From Branchiostoma belcheri (Eukaryota; Chordata; Leptocardii; Amphioxiformes; Branchiostomatidae): DNA of 64,000 nt. The notes under the pieces are model-generated. The model did not search any database. It worked only from the letters and a program-made list of their open reading frames with translations, and was not told the origin of the DNA. The stretch covers positions 593,000-656,999 of the forward strand of contig NW_017802802.1 of assembly GCF_001625305.1 (NCBI RefSeq), read 5' to 3'. The position numbers and the translations under genes are program-made. Positions 25,796-36,665 of the stretch are shown here, in pieces; positions within the stretch are counted from its first letter, which is position 1; the number at the start of each line of letters is the position of its first letter.

Positions 25796-26810
25796 CCTTC
25801 TTTGTACAACGTAACATTAAACGTAACCGTCTGATTTGATATAATCTTATGGCGTTTAGCTACTAATGGTGAGGCCGGACCTCTAAAAAATGTTCATACA
25901 AAGACTTTACGTCTTAGGAGTTGGAGGTGATGAAAGAACTTGTAACTTCACAATCAACAACAACAAAAAACAAGAAAACAACTTGTACATGTATTATAAC
26001 TCAACCAAAAGCTCCGTTAATGTGCCGCCATAGACAAGTGTGTTATCGTATCAGTTCCACTATTTTGTCAAAAAGAAATCGAAATGCTGGTATTTTGTGG
26101 TAAACCTCACGTCATTTGGGACTATAGAATGCATGCACTATATATTGATTGTTGTTGTAAGAAAGTGTATGATTTCTTGCTGGATTCTTTCGTTGTTTGT
26201 TTGATTTTATGTATATGCATGGTTTGACCACTGTTTGAAGAATAAATAGTTGAAATGTTTCTGGGGTTGTTTTGTTACGTAGGTGGTAGATGGAAACCAT
26301 TCCTCATTCCTAGTATCTGTTAATATCACTCACCTGCCAACGTTTCAATAGTCTTCCGTTTGGCTCATTAAGATCTCTATCAACAGTGATTCTTTCTGGT
26401 GTCCAATCTGAAATAATACAGGACTGGAATATACAAAGAAAGTGAGAGAGTGAGTGGGTTATACCAAAGTAAAATGGTATAAATAAATAAATCATACATA
26501 GAAATGGACAGAATATACAATAAAACATGCATTTGAGTAACTGAAAACTTGAATCAAGTGACACAAACTCCAAGGGGGAAATAGGTCAGAGGTCAAGGGA
26601 AGAAGTCTAGTTCTTCTGAAGCCTGATAGAGGCTATTTTCTCTACAAAGGAACCACACAGGCAGCAAAGACATGGCTGGCGCCGGCCCTGCGTACACATT
26701 AAACACCAACCGGACAGGAGCGCGTGTTATTAGCCGGCCACACGTAGGGATCAGACTGGATAAATATATTACCAACGTACTAACTACTGAAAATAACTTC
26801 TCAACCTGTC

Positions 26811-28800
26811 AACGCAGAATATGACGTCATCTTCAATATCAGCGTAACTATGGTGAAATCCCTCTTCATTGCGACTTCATGTCTGTTGCGTCATGGGAAA
26901 CGATAGTTACGTTTTTGCTCATACGGAACAGAACGAGCTCTTTTGAAGGACGTTCTTGAGGAAGAAAGAGAAGAAACTTCCCGATAAAAGTATCATTCAG
27001 CGCATATCACTGTCATTTGTACAGCTGCTAATGGCAAATTTCGCTCACAGGATATGTCATCTTAAATACCAACTTAACCATGTTGAAATTCCTCTTCATT
27101 GCGACTTGATATCTGCTTCTTCATGGAAAACGATGGAGATGCTAATAGACAACAGAACAGTATCGGGAAGGGCGTTCTTAATGCTTAGGTCACATTTGAA
27201 ACGGCGCCCGTTCGGCATGTCCTCGGCGTAGACACCGACCGGCGTCATGACGCCGAGCGTGCGCCGTACTGTCAGGGTCACAATTAAATGTTCCTTTACG
27301 GCTCCCTGTCGGGGCCTGCTTGTGCTCCGGCCGGCGGCTCTCATTAATATTCATAAACTTTTGCGGCCGGTTTCTGTCAGGGACCCGTCCGGTGCCAGGT
27401 CAGTCGCCCGTCTTGACCCGTGCGGCGTGTGGTAGGGTGCCGACCGGCTCTTACAGTTCGGCCGGGCAGCTGTCAGGTCCCTGGCGGGTTCCTGGCGGGA
27501 TCCCGACGGGCTCCTCTCGTGTTTTTGAGCAGGTACATATATAAGCGCTGCACTGCCTGCTACCGTTCACTTCAAGTAAAGAGTACACGTCAAGTAAAGA
27601 GTAGACTGAAGTTGGCGATGCAGCGTTCAGTGCAACCTGCAAACAACTTACAAACCCGTCTGAGATTGAGATTGGTGACAACCTACATGTAGGTCTTCTG
27701 GCATTGGTAGCTGAAGAAGAGAGGCAGGCAGAACTGGTGCGTCGCAAAAGTAACCGAGGGCCTACTTTCGAAAGTACTTCAGCAGTGACGCAGGAAGTAC
27801 TTCAGCAGTGACGCAGGAAGTGTGCCGTGGCAGCTCCTTGCTATTGAGCAATAAAACCACTGAATATCGTTACTTCTGTTGAAATTTGGACTGAAAATAA
27901 ATGCCAATAACTTCTGATTCCATTTTATTACGAAGGCATATGATGTAACAAGAGATAATGTCAGACACATTCTATTCCTGTTATGATCTGTTTTATGAAG
28001 TTGGCAAGAGAGCCGTGCCGGCTGTTTTCCCTTGCCCTTCGACATTCTGACACACACATACAAGGTGTAACACACACAAGTACACGATGTAACACACACG
28101 TGGTGAACTGTGCGACGTAATCTGAGGCAGGAGTTTATATATGCTCCCTATAACCCCCTTTTCCTGACCATCTGATGCACTGATCAACACAAGTGACGTC
28201 ATAATCTTAGGCAGGTGCCTGTTCGGCCGCCCGACGGGTCCCGGGCAGTGAGGTTACGGCGTCGCTTCGGCGTATTTCGCCGAACGGGGCCCGAAGTGTT
28301 TTTAACTCTGAGTTAAAATCGATTCGGCGACCGCGCGGGGCCAAAAATAGGCCGGCAGCCGTCGGGAAGCCCGCCGGTCTCCGTCCAGGTCCCGTTCGGT
28401 AGTGCCAAAAAACACGCCGAACACGCGCCGAGCGGGCCCCTTTCTTGAATTGTGACCTAAGCATAAACAAGAAAGCGAAGAAATCAGCACGGTAAATGAA
28501 ACATTCATCCTAAAACACTGTCATACAAGTACAAACGGGAAGTTTCTTAAATAATTCTCCAGACCGGATATGTCATCTTCAGTATCAGCGTATCTATGTT
28601 AAATCCTTATTAATCACGACTTGCTATCTCTTACGTCATAAACGATGGAGTTGTTCATATGAAACAGAACAGACTCAGGAAGAGGTTTTGAAGGACATTC
28701 TTGAAGAAGAAAGCAAATAAATGAGGGCGGAAAAAGTGGTATTCAACGTAGATCACTTTCACTTGTGCAGATGGGAAGTTTCGTTATATCTTCATCTTGT
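26811..28800. repeat. Three-copy tandem repeat, middle copy interrupted
   Basis: Three direct copies of a roughly 230-bp unit begin near 26813, 27046 and 28562. Shared phrases include atatg-cgtcatcttcaatatc, cctcttcattgcgactt, aaacgatgg, and acagaac...gacgttcttgaggaagaaag. The middle copy stops at gcgttctt (27179) and resumes as aagaaagcgaagaaatc after 28465, so the TIR element at 27181-28464 inserted into it. Confidence 0.7.
27181..28464. mobile_element. 1.28-kb non-autonomous TIR element
   Basis: The left end is ATGCTTAGGTCACATTTGAA and the right end, read in reverse complement, is ATGCTTAGGTCACAATTCAA. GC-rich terminal parts (cggcgtcatgacgccg, ttcggcgtatttcgccgaa) contain further short palindromes. 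It sits inside the middle copy of a tandem repeat, which marks both borders. No transposase frame is seen. Related ends occur near 14100-14145, 29395-29430 and 54095-54145 (ctaaggtcacatttgcaaac). Confidence 0.7.
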
Positions 28801-29017
28801 GTCATTCTCATCTTGGAGTCTCGAGGATCGGGGTTTGTTTGTTACAGCACGGTGGCATCCCTCCCTCCGGCTTGATAGATCCCTCTAAAATGACCTTGTG
28901 CAGAATTATCGTGTTAAGATGAAAGTGATCAGTAGACTGATAGTTTTGGCCTTGGGAATTGTTCAGAAGTAGCGGCTAAAGATGAAAGTGCTCGGTAGAC
29001 TCGCTTTTGTAACCCAA

Positions 29018-29180
29018 AGGTGACAGGGTGGTCTTGTGGTTGGGGTTGTTGACTGAGAATCTGAAGGTTCTGAGTTCGCATCTTTGGCAGGCCCTAATGT
29101 TGTGTCCTTCCTCACACTTGACTCAGGTAAAAATGAGCTTTGCCTAGGGTCCCCTCGGGTGAGCTCTATAAAGTCATAGG
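29018..29180 (+). mobile_element. tRNA-derived SINE copy
   Basis: ggtggtcttgtggttggggt begins the copy, followed by a B-box-like ggttctgagttcgcatc and the shared tail: ttgtgtccttcctcacac, then ttgactcaggtaaaaatgag. The orientation matches the other copies. Confidence 0.65.
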
Positions 29181-31019
29181 ACATATAAATCTAATTCCGG
29201 TTGCTGAGCGCATGCTATATATTAAGGTTTCAAAACCGGGGCCTGGTTAATGTTGTTGGGCTGTTTGCGTGAACGACAAATAAACAACACATGTTAATAA
29301 GAATATAAACAGATAGTGCTCATGATAATTTTTTCAACTATTTGTGTGTTTTCTTGCCTTTTATATCGTATCAACTTTTTGTTCCCGCAAACAGCCTGGC
29401 CGGGGCCCGGTTTGGGAATCGTGACCATCATCGGGATCCATCCAGTGGAAGTGGGGATGATAGTCGAGAACAACTTTTCACCAATCTATCTGTCAGCACC
29501 CTTCCCAGGGCGGCATACCTCTGTGTTCGCTGTCTTCACATCTTATTAGGCTAACATACATCATCATTACTAGAGTCGTTTCACAAAACAAAAGTAAAAA
29601 CGCACAGGATATTGCACTCGCGACAGCTGTCTGGGTTTTAATGACGGGGCGCAGACCTGGTTAATTTATGTCCACTCCGATAGACGTTCGAAACGTTAGC
29701 CTGGTCACCAGGTTCTTCCAGGGCTGTGGGCTGAGTTTGCGGTGCACTGGAACTTTTCCTGCCTGGCACACCGGTGATATAGCGCCGGTAGTCTGGGTTC
29801 CAGTCTGATAGTAGCGCCTACCGGAGCGAAGGTAAACTCAGCCGGACGGCACCCAGGCTTCGTGAGTGCACCCAATCAGTGGGAGCGGATGCGTTTGACA
29901 ATGTCCATTTTCCACCTCAGTTACCATGGACACGAGATTCACTTAGGCGCTGCTACTGCGCTAAAGCTTGCTGCTGTGGCCTGGCACAGGCTTAGGGCTC
30001 TTAGCCTGCGGTGTAGCAAACTTACAGTAAATCACGGTGTTTTCCTGCATTTTTACGATGTGGTCGCGTTTATGCATGTGTAGAATTGTTTACTTGGACC
30101 TGATTTACGTACCCGTGATTTTAAACCCCCTTGCATCAACTTAACAGGCGACCGAAGACTACATGTTCTCAATATCAAATTTTTCACTTTTGAATATTGA
30201 AGTTTTCCACTGATTACGAGTGTCAATTACTTTTTCAAAAGAAGTGTATCACCAGAAACGGAAATTTGACAGAAGACGATAAAGTTGAAAAAAAAAAAAT
30301 GTCAAAAATGACAGATCTAGGAGTTTTTAATAGGAAACTTAAATAAAAACAATAGAAACGATTAAACAAATGATGTTTTGAAAGAACTTGGGAACAAAAT
30401 AAGAACGTGTCTGAATTCACTCAAGACTTGTTAATGGATGTATTCAATTAGCGCAAATTTGTAGTCGTTATTAACGGTTGTGTCACAATGTGTGTGGGAG
30501 AAAGGCTCCCGTGCCCCGGACACAGACAGCTGGGCTTCATCAGGACAGGCAGGCCAGGGACAGACAGAAAAGAACAACCTCGTCCTGTAATACTCTTCAA
30601 TTTGTGTCCCAAGGAAATTTCACAAAATAAACGAATTGTGACAGCTGAATGGACCTGTATGGGCTGATTGACAGGTCGGTAGGACGGTGGCTTGTCTGTG
30701 TCCCAAGACGGCGCCCTTATCTGGCCTGTCATCGACATTTCGCCAATTTGTTTGCGAACGCAGTAAATAATTGAGCCGTCAGGGAAAAATTAGCGTTACT
30801 GCCGCTCGCCGCGCGCGGTAAAAAGAGGCGGCATTCACGAGTTCCTGTCCTACAAGATGCCGGCTGGTCGGACTAGTCTCTTCCAGAATCCTTTGCTTGC
30901 TTAAATATTAGAATCGGGACAAACGGGGTGATCAACAACTTGCTTACAACTGTGCCTGGCCTAGCAACTCTCGGCATCAAAGCGTTTCTTCCCATTTATT
31001 TGAATAAAGTCTACGTACT

Positions 31020-31450
31020 ATTTTGGTTAAGCCCCGTCACACATTCGGAACCGAGGCCTCGTCTCCCGACCACCAACCTACCCAAGTTGGAGCAGTCGGA
31101 TTAAATTTAGACCACGCTGACGTTGTACCTTTCGATGTGAATCGAATCAAATTTGAGTCAAAACTTTGAATGTCAGGCAAGCCACGCCCCGACCACAGCT
31201 GACCTACTACCAACCACCAGCCAACCAGCACCCGCCCACTCCCGAATGTTTCAAACATTCGGCACATCAACAGTAGCCAACTTCGCCTAGCCTCCTGTGC
31301 GTGGGCGGATGGAAACCTTCTCTTGCGGCTGGTTGTAGGATGGTCGGCAATTAAAAGAACACGTTAAAACTCTACAAAACGCAGTATCAAAACTCACACC
31401 CGCTTGCACAGGAGGCTACCTCACTGAACACCAGCCAACCGCAGCGGACA
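31020..31450. repeat. Repeat-like segment with GAATGTTTCAAACATTC palindrome
   Basis: gaatgtttcaaacattc near 31244 is a perfect 17-base inverted repeat. The flanks carry accaccaacctacccaag and caaccaccagccaacc phrases that are reverse complements of the ggttggctgg/taggttgg phrases at 8260-8490 and 22340-22480. It is probably a reversed copy of that family. Confidence 0.4.
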
Positions 31451-32927
31451 TTGCTTCCGACCATCTCCCATCCACGTTTTCGGCAGTGTTTCTACACAAG
31501 TTCGACAGTGTTCGGGAGGCCATATTCAGCTGTAACAGGGGCTTAAGTTGGCCGATCGCCCGAAACATTACCCAACAATTATGGGAGAAAGCTGTCAGCT
31601 ACCTGTCGAACATACCTCGTGCAAAAATCCCTCGTGTTTTTTCCTCAACGCCGCTAACGAATGTGTTAGCTTTTCTTATAAAATATGTGGTCGCGGCACG
31701 AAGGACTCTCAGAGAAAAGCTTTATTGTGCCTTTGTTGTCGAGTGTAGAACGAGCTTATGGTAGAACACCCCTGCCAATCAGAGAAAAGTTATGCTCGGC
31801 AATTATTGATAATTGGCATCAGACCATACATGCCAGAGTTTAGCGTTTGAAAGACGGTCGGAACACTTACGAGGAGTAAAGCACGGTCTCCGCTTGGTCG
31901 TCCTGTTTTTGGGACACCGGAAATACGTCACCACTGCCGATATGTTACCATAGTAACGGCAGAAACTACGTATTCGTGACGTTTTCTGACGTAGGTACTT
32001 GGGGTCTCTGGTTCGGCACTTTACATCCGCAATAAAGCGTCTTGGAAAACAGAAGAAAATCTAATGGTGGGAAGTCGGTACTTCATTTTCTTTCACTACA
32101 GGGAATGTGGGCGTGAGAAGGGTCTACTTTATTAGTAGAGTCTGGAGGACACATTTGACACCCACACAGACATGGATATCAAAGTTTTACTGGTGGCCAG
32201 GATCTTATTTTTTATTTTCCATTTATCTACTTGTATCAGGTACGTACACATATCCAACAAACACTGACACAAAATATATAGATATACTTAAAATACACCA
32301 ACAAATATAATACCTATACCCTACCTATTAGTAATAAGTACAGGATAAAGAAAACTAACTTGCACAACGCCACCAGGAAAGTGCGTGGGCAATATATGCA
32401 TCGGAATGAAGAAGTAAACTGATGATATTGTCAGGGTAGATGAGCTTAGCCGACCTGGAAGACATTATTCAACTGGCCACGTAGTACGAGTATCAAGCCA
32501 GCATGTAGATTTGTAAAGCATCTATTTCCCACCTTTTGGGGAGGTGCGATCAGATCTTGGCGGCCAGTCTGAAACCGTCACGATTGGTGGATAGAAGAGT
32601 TAGGTGGGCCGAATCCAGCCAATCAGGACCTGGCAGCAAGTTACCTAACTTCCATGGAAGACGGCATTTTCATCAAAAACACTTGGCGGACTGAAGCTTG
32701 AATACCTAGGTGCATAGAATACAGGATCATTAAAGTTGATTCCAGACCTCTGCGACGAAAAGTCCTATGACATTTAATTGGATAAAAACACGATAATCAT
32801 CAACTTTTCAAGACTCCTGTCTGTTGTATGAAGCACAAAAGTTTATGAAATGGGGACCTGGATGCGTACAGAGATCGATTTATGTAACTTTTCACACTAA
32901 AAGAAACAAATCATCGATAAATCATCG

Positions 32928-33180
32928 CGTGGGATCGTGTGGCGTAGCGGCAGAGTGCGCGACTCGGAACTAAGAGTCCCGGGTTCGAGTCCTGACATGC
33001 CACCGATCTTGTGCCCTTGGGAAAGGCACTTTACACGACTTTCCTCACTTAGCTCAGGTGTAAATGAGTATTGTCCTGCCATGTATTTGTCCCCTGTGTT
33101 GGTGGCGGCATTAATATAAGTTGAAAAAACTTGAGTGTGCCGTCACCACGTCTGGTGATTAGATGTTGGAATAAAAAAAA
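32928..33180 (+). mobile_element. tRNA-derived SINE copy, best preserved
   Basis: gtggcgtagcggcagagtg, then gactcggaactaagagtc, then cccgggttcgagtcctgac, closing with atgccac, can be drawn as a tRNA-like cloverleaf with a 7-bp acceptor stem (gtggcgt/atgccac). The anticodon loop is 8 nt, which is wrong for a real tRNA. The shared SINE tail follows (gtgcccttgggaaaggcac, then ctcaggtgtaaatgagta), then an A-rich end near 33172. It is best read as a SINE and not a tRNA gene. Confidence 0.8.
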
Positions 33181-34067
33181 ATCATCGATAAAGCATTGAT
33201 AAAGACCTGTTAACGCCATAATTATCTATTTTCCAAGGACCTTGTCTCATGCCTGTTCTTACAACTAGGACCTGTCAACAGTTTACGTAACTCTTGAAAA
33301 ACGGACCTTGTGCGCACGTGCGCCACACTCACAAGCTTGTGAAATATATGTACAAACAACGAACTTACACGTAGACACTGACACAGGCAAACTCTCTCTC
33401 ATAGGTTCTGGTGAGAATGGGGAACCAGCTTGACCAATAACAAGTCTAGTTTAGTGCGTCACAATCAGCAAGACTGTCACACCTGGCTGAGCAGTCATAT
33501 TGAGCTGCAGCTGGCTGGCGACGCGTCTGTCTTATCCCTCGGCGCAACCGTCTCCGTGCTCCGTCACCTGCCTACAGAGTCTGATAGGCAAAGTCTGTGG
33601 GGAATCCGGTAGTTGATTGAGGCTAGTTTTGTACAAGAATGAATTAGGCCCCCTTTTCCAAGAGGGCAATCGCTGAGCGACTGTTCAAACTTGGATTTGT
33701 GTGATGCAGGGGACAAAAGTATGATTCAAAAGACTTCTCTGGGGAATTTGTATGTATCTTGCCCAGAACAACGAGGATGGGAATAGATTTGGTTTTGACA
33801 GGGTTTTGACCAGGTATGGCCAATACTAGCCCTAGGAATTTAGTAATAGTTCAATACTTTTAAGTGCATGTATGTAAAAACTATATACACTTGAGTTCAA
33901 TGTCTACTAGAAAAGGTCTGCCGTTAGTTTTGAGTATCTGTATGATATAATGTTGCAGATGCACCGAATAGGTACAATTTACTTACTTACACTTTACTTA
34001 GTTACAGTATATTTGAGTACCAGTTTATAAAACAACACATACGATGTTAGAGGTGCATCACACGTGG

Positions 34068-34073
34068 TTTATT
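34068..34073 (-). terminator. Candidate polyadenylation signal of second homeobox gene
   Basis: AATAAA on the minus strand (tttatt on +), about 395 nt beyond the stop codon at 34468. The intervening AT-rich DNA would be the 3' UTR. Confidence 0.4.
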
Positions 34074-34467
34074 CTGCTTCCAGTGCAATAACATGTAAAA
34101 TGAAGTAGCCAAAAACAAATATGTGTACGTGAATATATGCATATTCAAATTGAATAATTCTGTCAATTCCCTTCCGTTGATAAAACATTACAAGTGCAGT
34201 TTTTACATTCACTTCTTTTTCCACAAACAAATACAGATTATTATAAAGAACTATGATTGTCCAGCATAATATAACCTCTCCGAAGGGAGTGGGATTGTCG
34301 TTTTTTTTTAAATTTCTCTTACATAAAAATCTATACACACAAGAGGAGCTTGTCAACAAAACTTTAAAATCTCTAATTACATACACAAACATTTAACAAA
34401 ATATCATTTGACACGATATGTGATATTTACAAGAATCTTTTACAGTCTCTCTCGGCTTACAGGGTCT

Positions 34468-34857
34468 CTATGATGAGCTCGAGAAGATCTGTCTGCCCTT
34501 GGCGTCTATAGCCATAGGAAAGGGGAAGGGGAGGTAGGCGTAGTTTGTGGAGTAACCCAACGCTTTGTGGCTCCGTGGGAAGGTAAAAAACGGGAAGGAC
34601 GGGCTGCCGGGCGCGGCTCTGGGCCGCGTGGTGGGGAGGCACAGGCCCGGGTGGAGGTACGACGGCTCCCGGAGGAAGGCTTCCCGCGGGTCCGGGGCGG
34701 AGATCGGGTCGTGCGGCGGAGAGAGGGAGCCGGCGGACGGGCGGGGGTCGGGAGACAGGCCGCCGAAGTAGTCCGGAGGAGGGCTGACGGAGTCGGGCGG
34801 GTAGCCGGCGGACTTCTCCTGACGACGGGTCTTGGCACGGCGGTTCTGGAACCAAAC
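34468..34857 (-). CDS. PRD-class homeobox gene, coding exon 3
   Basis: Starts in phase 0 after a minus-strand cctgcag acceptor and gives homeodomain residues 47 onward (VWFQNRRAKTRRQEK), with Q50 and N51 intact but Thr at position 56, where most homeodomains have Trp. A Pro/Ser/Asp-rich tail follows (PPDYFGGLSPDPRPSAG ...) and ends RQIFSSSS before TAG at 34468-34470. No OAR motif is seen. The exon adds 129 aa, for a total of about 320. The strongly GC-rich, Pro-rich tail leaves all frames open, so the other frames are shadows. The frame used is fixed by the homeodomain. Confidence 0.9.
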   Translation of the reverse strand, partial: VWFQNRRAKTRRQEKSAGYPPDSVSPPPDYFGGLSPDPRPSAGSLSPPHDPISAPDPREAFLREPSYLHPGLCLPTTRPRAAPGSPSFPFFTFPRSHKALGYSTNYAYLPFPFPMAIDAKGRQIFSSSS

Positions 34858-35449
34858 CTGCAGCAGGAGGAGCAATCGTAAGTTTTCAGAACAGAAAACA
34901 CATTTTTTTCAATACAACCATACAACCTATTCAGCCAAATATTCGAGTAATGTTGCTTGTATTGATTCAACGACTAGTAGATAACAAAGGGAAACGCAGA
35001 GGGCGAGAAAAAGAATTTGTATGAAACCCGCAGATTCGAGAAAAGGTCGTAGCGAAAGATTTTTTTCTAAAGTGAACGTTTGAAGGTATCAAAATATGTT
35101 CCGCAATCAATTTCAAGATTAATTTCCGTCAAACTATAAAATTACTCTAACTCGGTGAAAATATACCGGGTAACGAACAGTGATTTTTTATGAAACAGGG
35201 CTACGTAGACGCTTTTGAGTAAATCTGGACGCTACACAGGCAAGGAAGGTTATTATGACACAAGTACGCGGACGAAGACGTCACTTGCTTTGTCAGTCAA
35301 TGTAATTTTAACAGGTTCAAACAATAAAATTCGCCGTTTTATTCCGCCATACAATTACCAATTTCTGAAGAGTAAAGCATCAGCCGAGCAATTTTTTAGA
35401 ACAACAGCTTGAAGATATAGAAATATGTACAGGAGGGATGTTTTCTCAC
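34858..35449 (-). other. Intron 2 of second homeobox gene
   Basis: 592 bp, phase 0, splitting the homeodomain at the same point as in Rx (Q|VWFQ). AT-rich, with no further feature noticed. Confidence 0.85.
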
Positions 35450-35871
35450 CTGAATTCTGGCCTCCGTCAGCTCCAGTTTGTTAGCGAGTTCCTCGCGCAT
35501 GCTGAGGTCGGGGTAGGGCGTCCTGTCGTAGGCCAGCTCCAGCTCGTGGATTTGGAACGTCGTGAAGGTGGTCCTGTTACGGCGGGGCCGGCACATCTTC
35601 CCCGACGACGCCGCTGCCTCGGACCGCTCCTCCTCCGACGCCGGGCTGGACAGGTTCACCGGCGAGGGTGAACGTGTGGACTCCCTCCGGTCTTCCCCCT
35701 TGCGTCCCGCTCGTTTGACACGGTCGTCCGCAGGAACAGGTCGGCGGGGGGACGAGCAGGTGGCTGTCGGCTGCGCCCTGCTGTTTCCAGCCGAGGAGGG
35801 GACGGGGAGGCCTCGCTCTCTCGACAGGGATGGTCGTGCGCTCGTGGATAAGCAAATAGGACCGTCCGACA
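35450..35871 (-). CDS. PRD-class homeobox gene, coding exon 2
   Basis: A Ser/Pro/Arg-rich linker of about 95 residues leads into homeodomain residues 1-46: [20 protein letters not shown], then [18 protein letters not shown], then ELTEARIQ. The acceptor is ttctcacag|tg on the minus strand (phase 1, making Val with the exon 1 base), and the donor is attcag|gtgaga (phase 0). Over 60 homeodomain positions it agrees with the Rx of this window at about 42, including the [11 protein letters not shown] and RRQE(K) ends. It also resembles other Q50 PRD genes (Hbn, Mix, the amphioxus Aprd set), so I do not give a name. Confidence 0.9.
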
Positions 35872-36231
35872 CTGTGAGAAAGGGAGAACAGTGGTCAGAA
35901 AAACTTTAGTTCCAAATCAAACCAGAACTCCTAAAGATTTCTTCTACGCAGTGGAAATCTTTCAATATGTAAAACTTAATTCCCAATGTTGGTACTATTA
36001 CAAATGTTTCCAGCGACAGCCTTAATCACAACATACACGCAAGTCAATGAAAAGCTGATATACCATTTCAGAAGGAAACAAAAACACGAACTAGTCTAAC
36101 AATTGGATCGAAACATAGAAAACCTGGCATCCTTTTTTACGTCATCAAGCAGGAAAAGGACAGAAAAAGCCAAGGATTGGAGGAACGTCTTTTGATATGA
36201 ATAGAAGTTAAAACTAAACTTGCCAACTCAC
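35872..36231 (-). other. Intron 1 of second homeobox gene
   Basis: 360 bp, phase 1, with gtgagt donor and ttctcacag acceptor. The phase equals that of Rx intron 1. Nothing else noticed. Confidence 0.85.
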
Positions 36232-36382
36232 CTGTTTCCTGGGCATCGGTGTCTGCAGTTTTCCCCTGAACGGAGTGCGCCAGGATCCAGTCTATCGTGA
36301 AGGTGTTGGGTCTCTGGGCGGCGACCTCCCGATCCATACGGGGGCCAGGCAGGTGTGTGCTTCCCTTGGGCACGGTCTTCAT
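36232..36382 (-). CDS. PRD-class homeobox gene, coding exon 1
   Basis: First exon of a nuclear homeodomain transcription factor of unknown role. It opens with MKTVPKGSTHLPGPR and carries an octapeptide/eh1-like motif, NTFTIDWILAHS, at residues 26-37. This corresponds to the HTIDAILGL motif of Rx and to Groucho-binding motifs in general (family knowledge). The ATG at 36380-36382 lies about 115 bp from a TATA-like element. The exon ends in phase 1 at cag|gtgagt. Together the three exons give a continuous frame of about 320 codons with no stop. The gene is on the opposite strand to Rx, with the two 3' ends facing each other. Confidence 0.88.
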
Positions 36383-36493
36383 GATGCACGGAATACAAAA
36401 GCGTCGTACAACGTGTTTACGATCCTGGACGAGTGGATTGTTCTCTGTTGCGGTCCGGTGATGGCACTGGTGTTCTCTGGTGGACGGGGTTGG

Positions 36494-36502
36494 ATTATAA
36501 AG
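36494..36502 (-). promoter_or_regulatory. Candidate TATA box of second homeobox gene
   Basis: CTTTATAAT on the minus strand, about 112 bp upstream of the ATG, inside the stretch cagggctttataatccaac. The distance fits a short 5' UTR. Consensus match only. Confidence 0.4.
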
Positions 36503-36589
36503 CCCTGGAAAACAATGAAAAGTGGGAGGAGTTTGCGAGAGAGAGGATTTTTGGAACTACCTGGCTGTCAATCACCAGGCCTAACCAGC

Positions 36590-36665
36590 AGGGCGGGATT
36601 TCACCGCGGGCGCTCATTATCCAGCCATTGTCCTCCTGATTACCCAGATTAGCGAGAGAACCTCA
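36590..36665 (-). promoter_or_regulatory. GATTA/TAATC sites upstream of second homeobox gene
   Basis: On + the stretch reads gctcattatcc, then cctgattacccagattagc, giving three TAAT/TAATC-type cores within 75 bp, just beyond the TATA-like element. TAATCC/TAATC cores are bound by K50 homeodomains such as Otx (family knowledge). Inference only. Confidence 0.25.

Larger units (their letters stand above)
24530..34067. other. Intergenic region between Rx and the second homeobox gene
   Basis: It includes the presumed Rx 3' UTR (to about 25.8 kb). After that it is repeat-rich: a repeat copy at 25210-25400, a tandem repeat split by a TIR element (26811-28800), two SINEs (29018 and 32928) and repeat-like segments at 29220-29440 and 31020-31450. 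The segment 30730-30830 (aataattgagccgtc, attagcgttactgccgctcg) is TAAT-containing and might be regulatory. No coding exon was recognised. Confidence 0.7.

Noticed and set aside
27251..27692. Arg/Gly/Pro-rich open frames at 27.2-27.7 kb and 28.2-28.5 kb
   Set aside because: They lie in the GC-rich ends of the 1.28-kb TIR element and show no transposase or other domain.
32937..33010. Possible tRNA gene
   Set aside because: The acceptor stem pairs, but the anticodon loop is 8 nt and the sequence continues into a tail shared with other SINE copies.
34457..34855. Alternative long frames across exon 3 of the second homeobox gene
   Set aside because: The GC- and Pro-rich sequence leaves all frames open. 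Only one continues the homeodomain through VWFQNRRAK.
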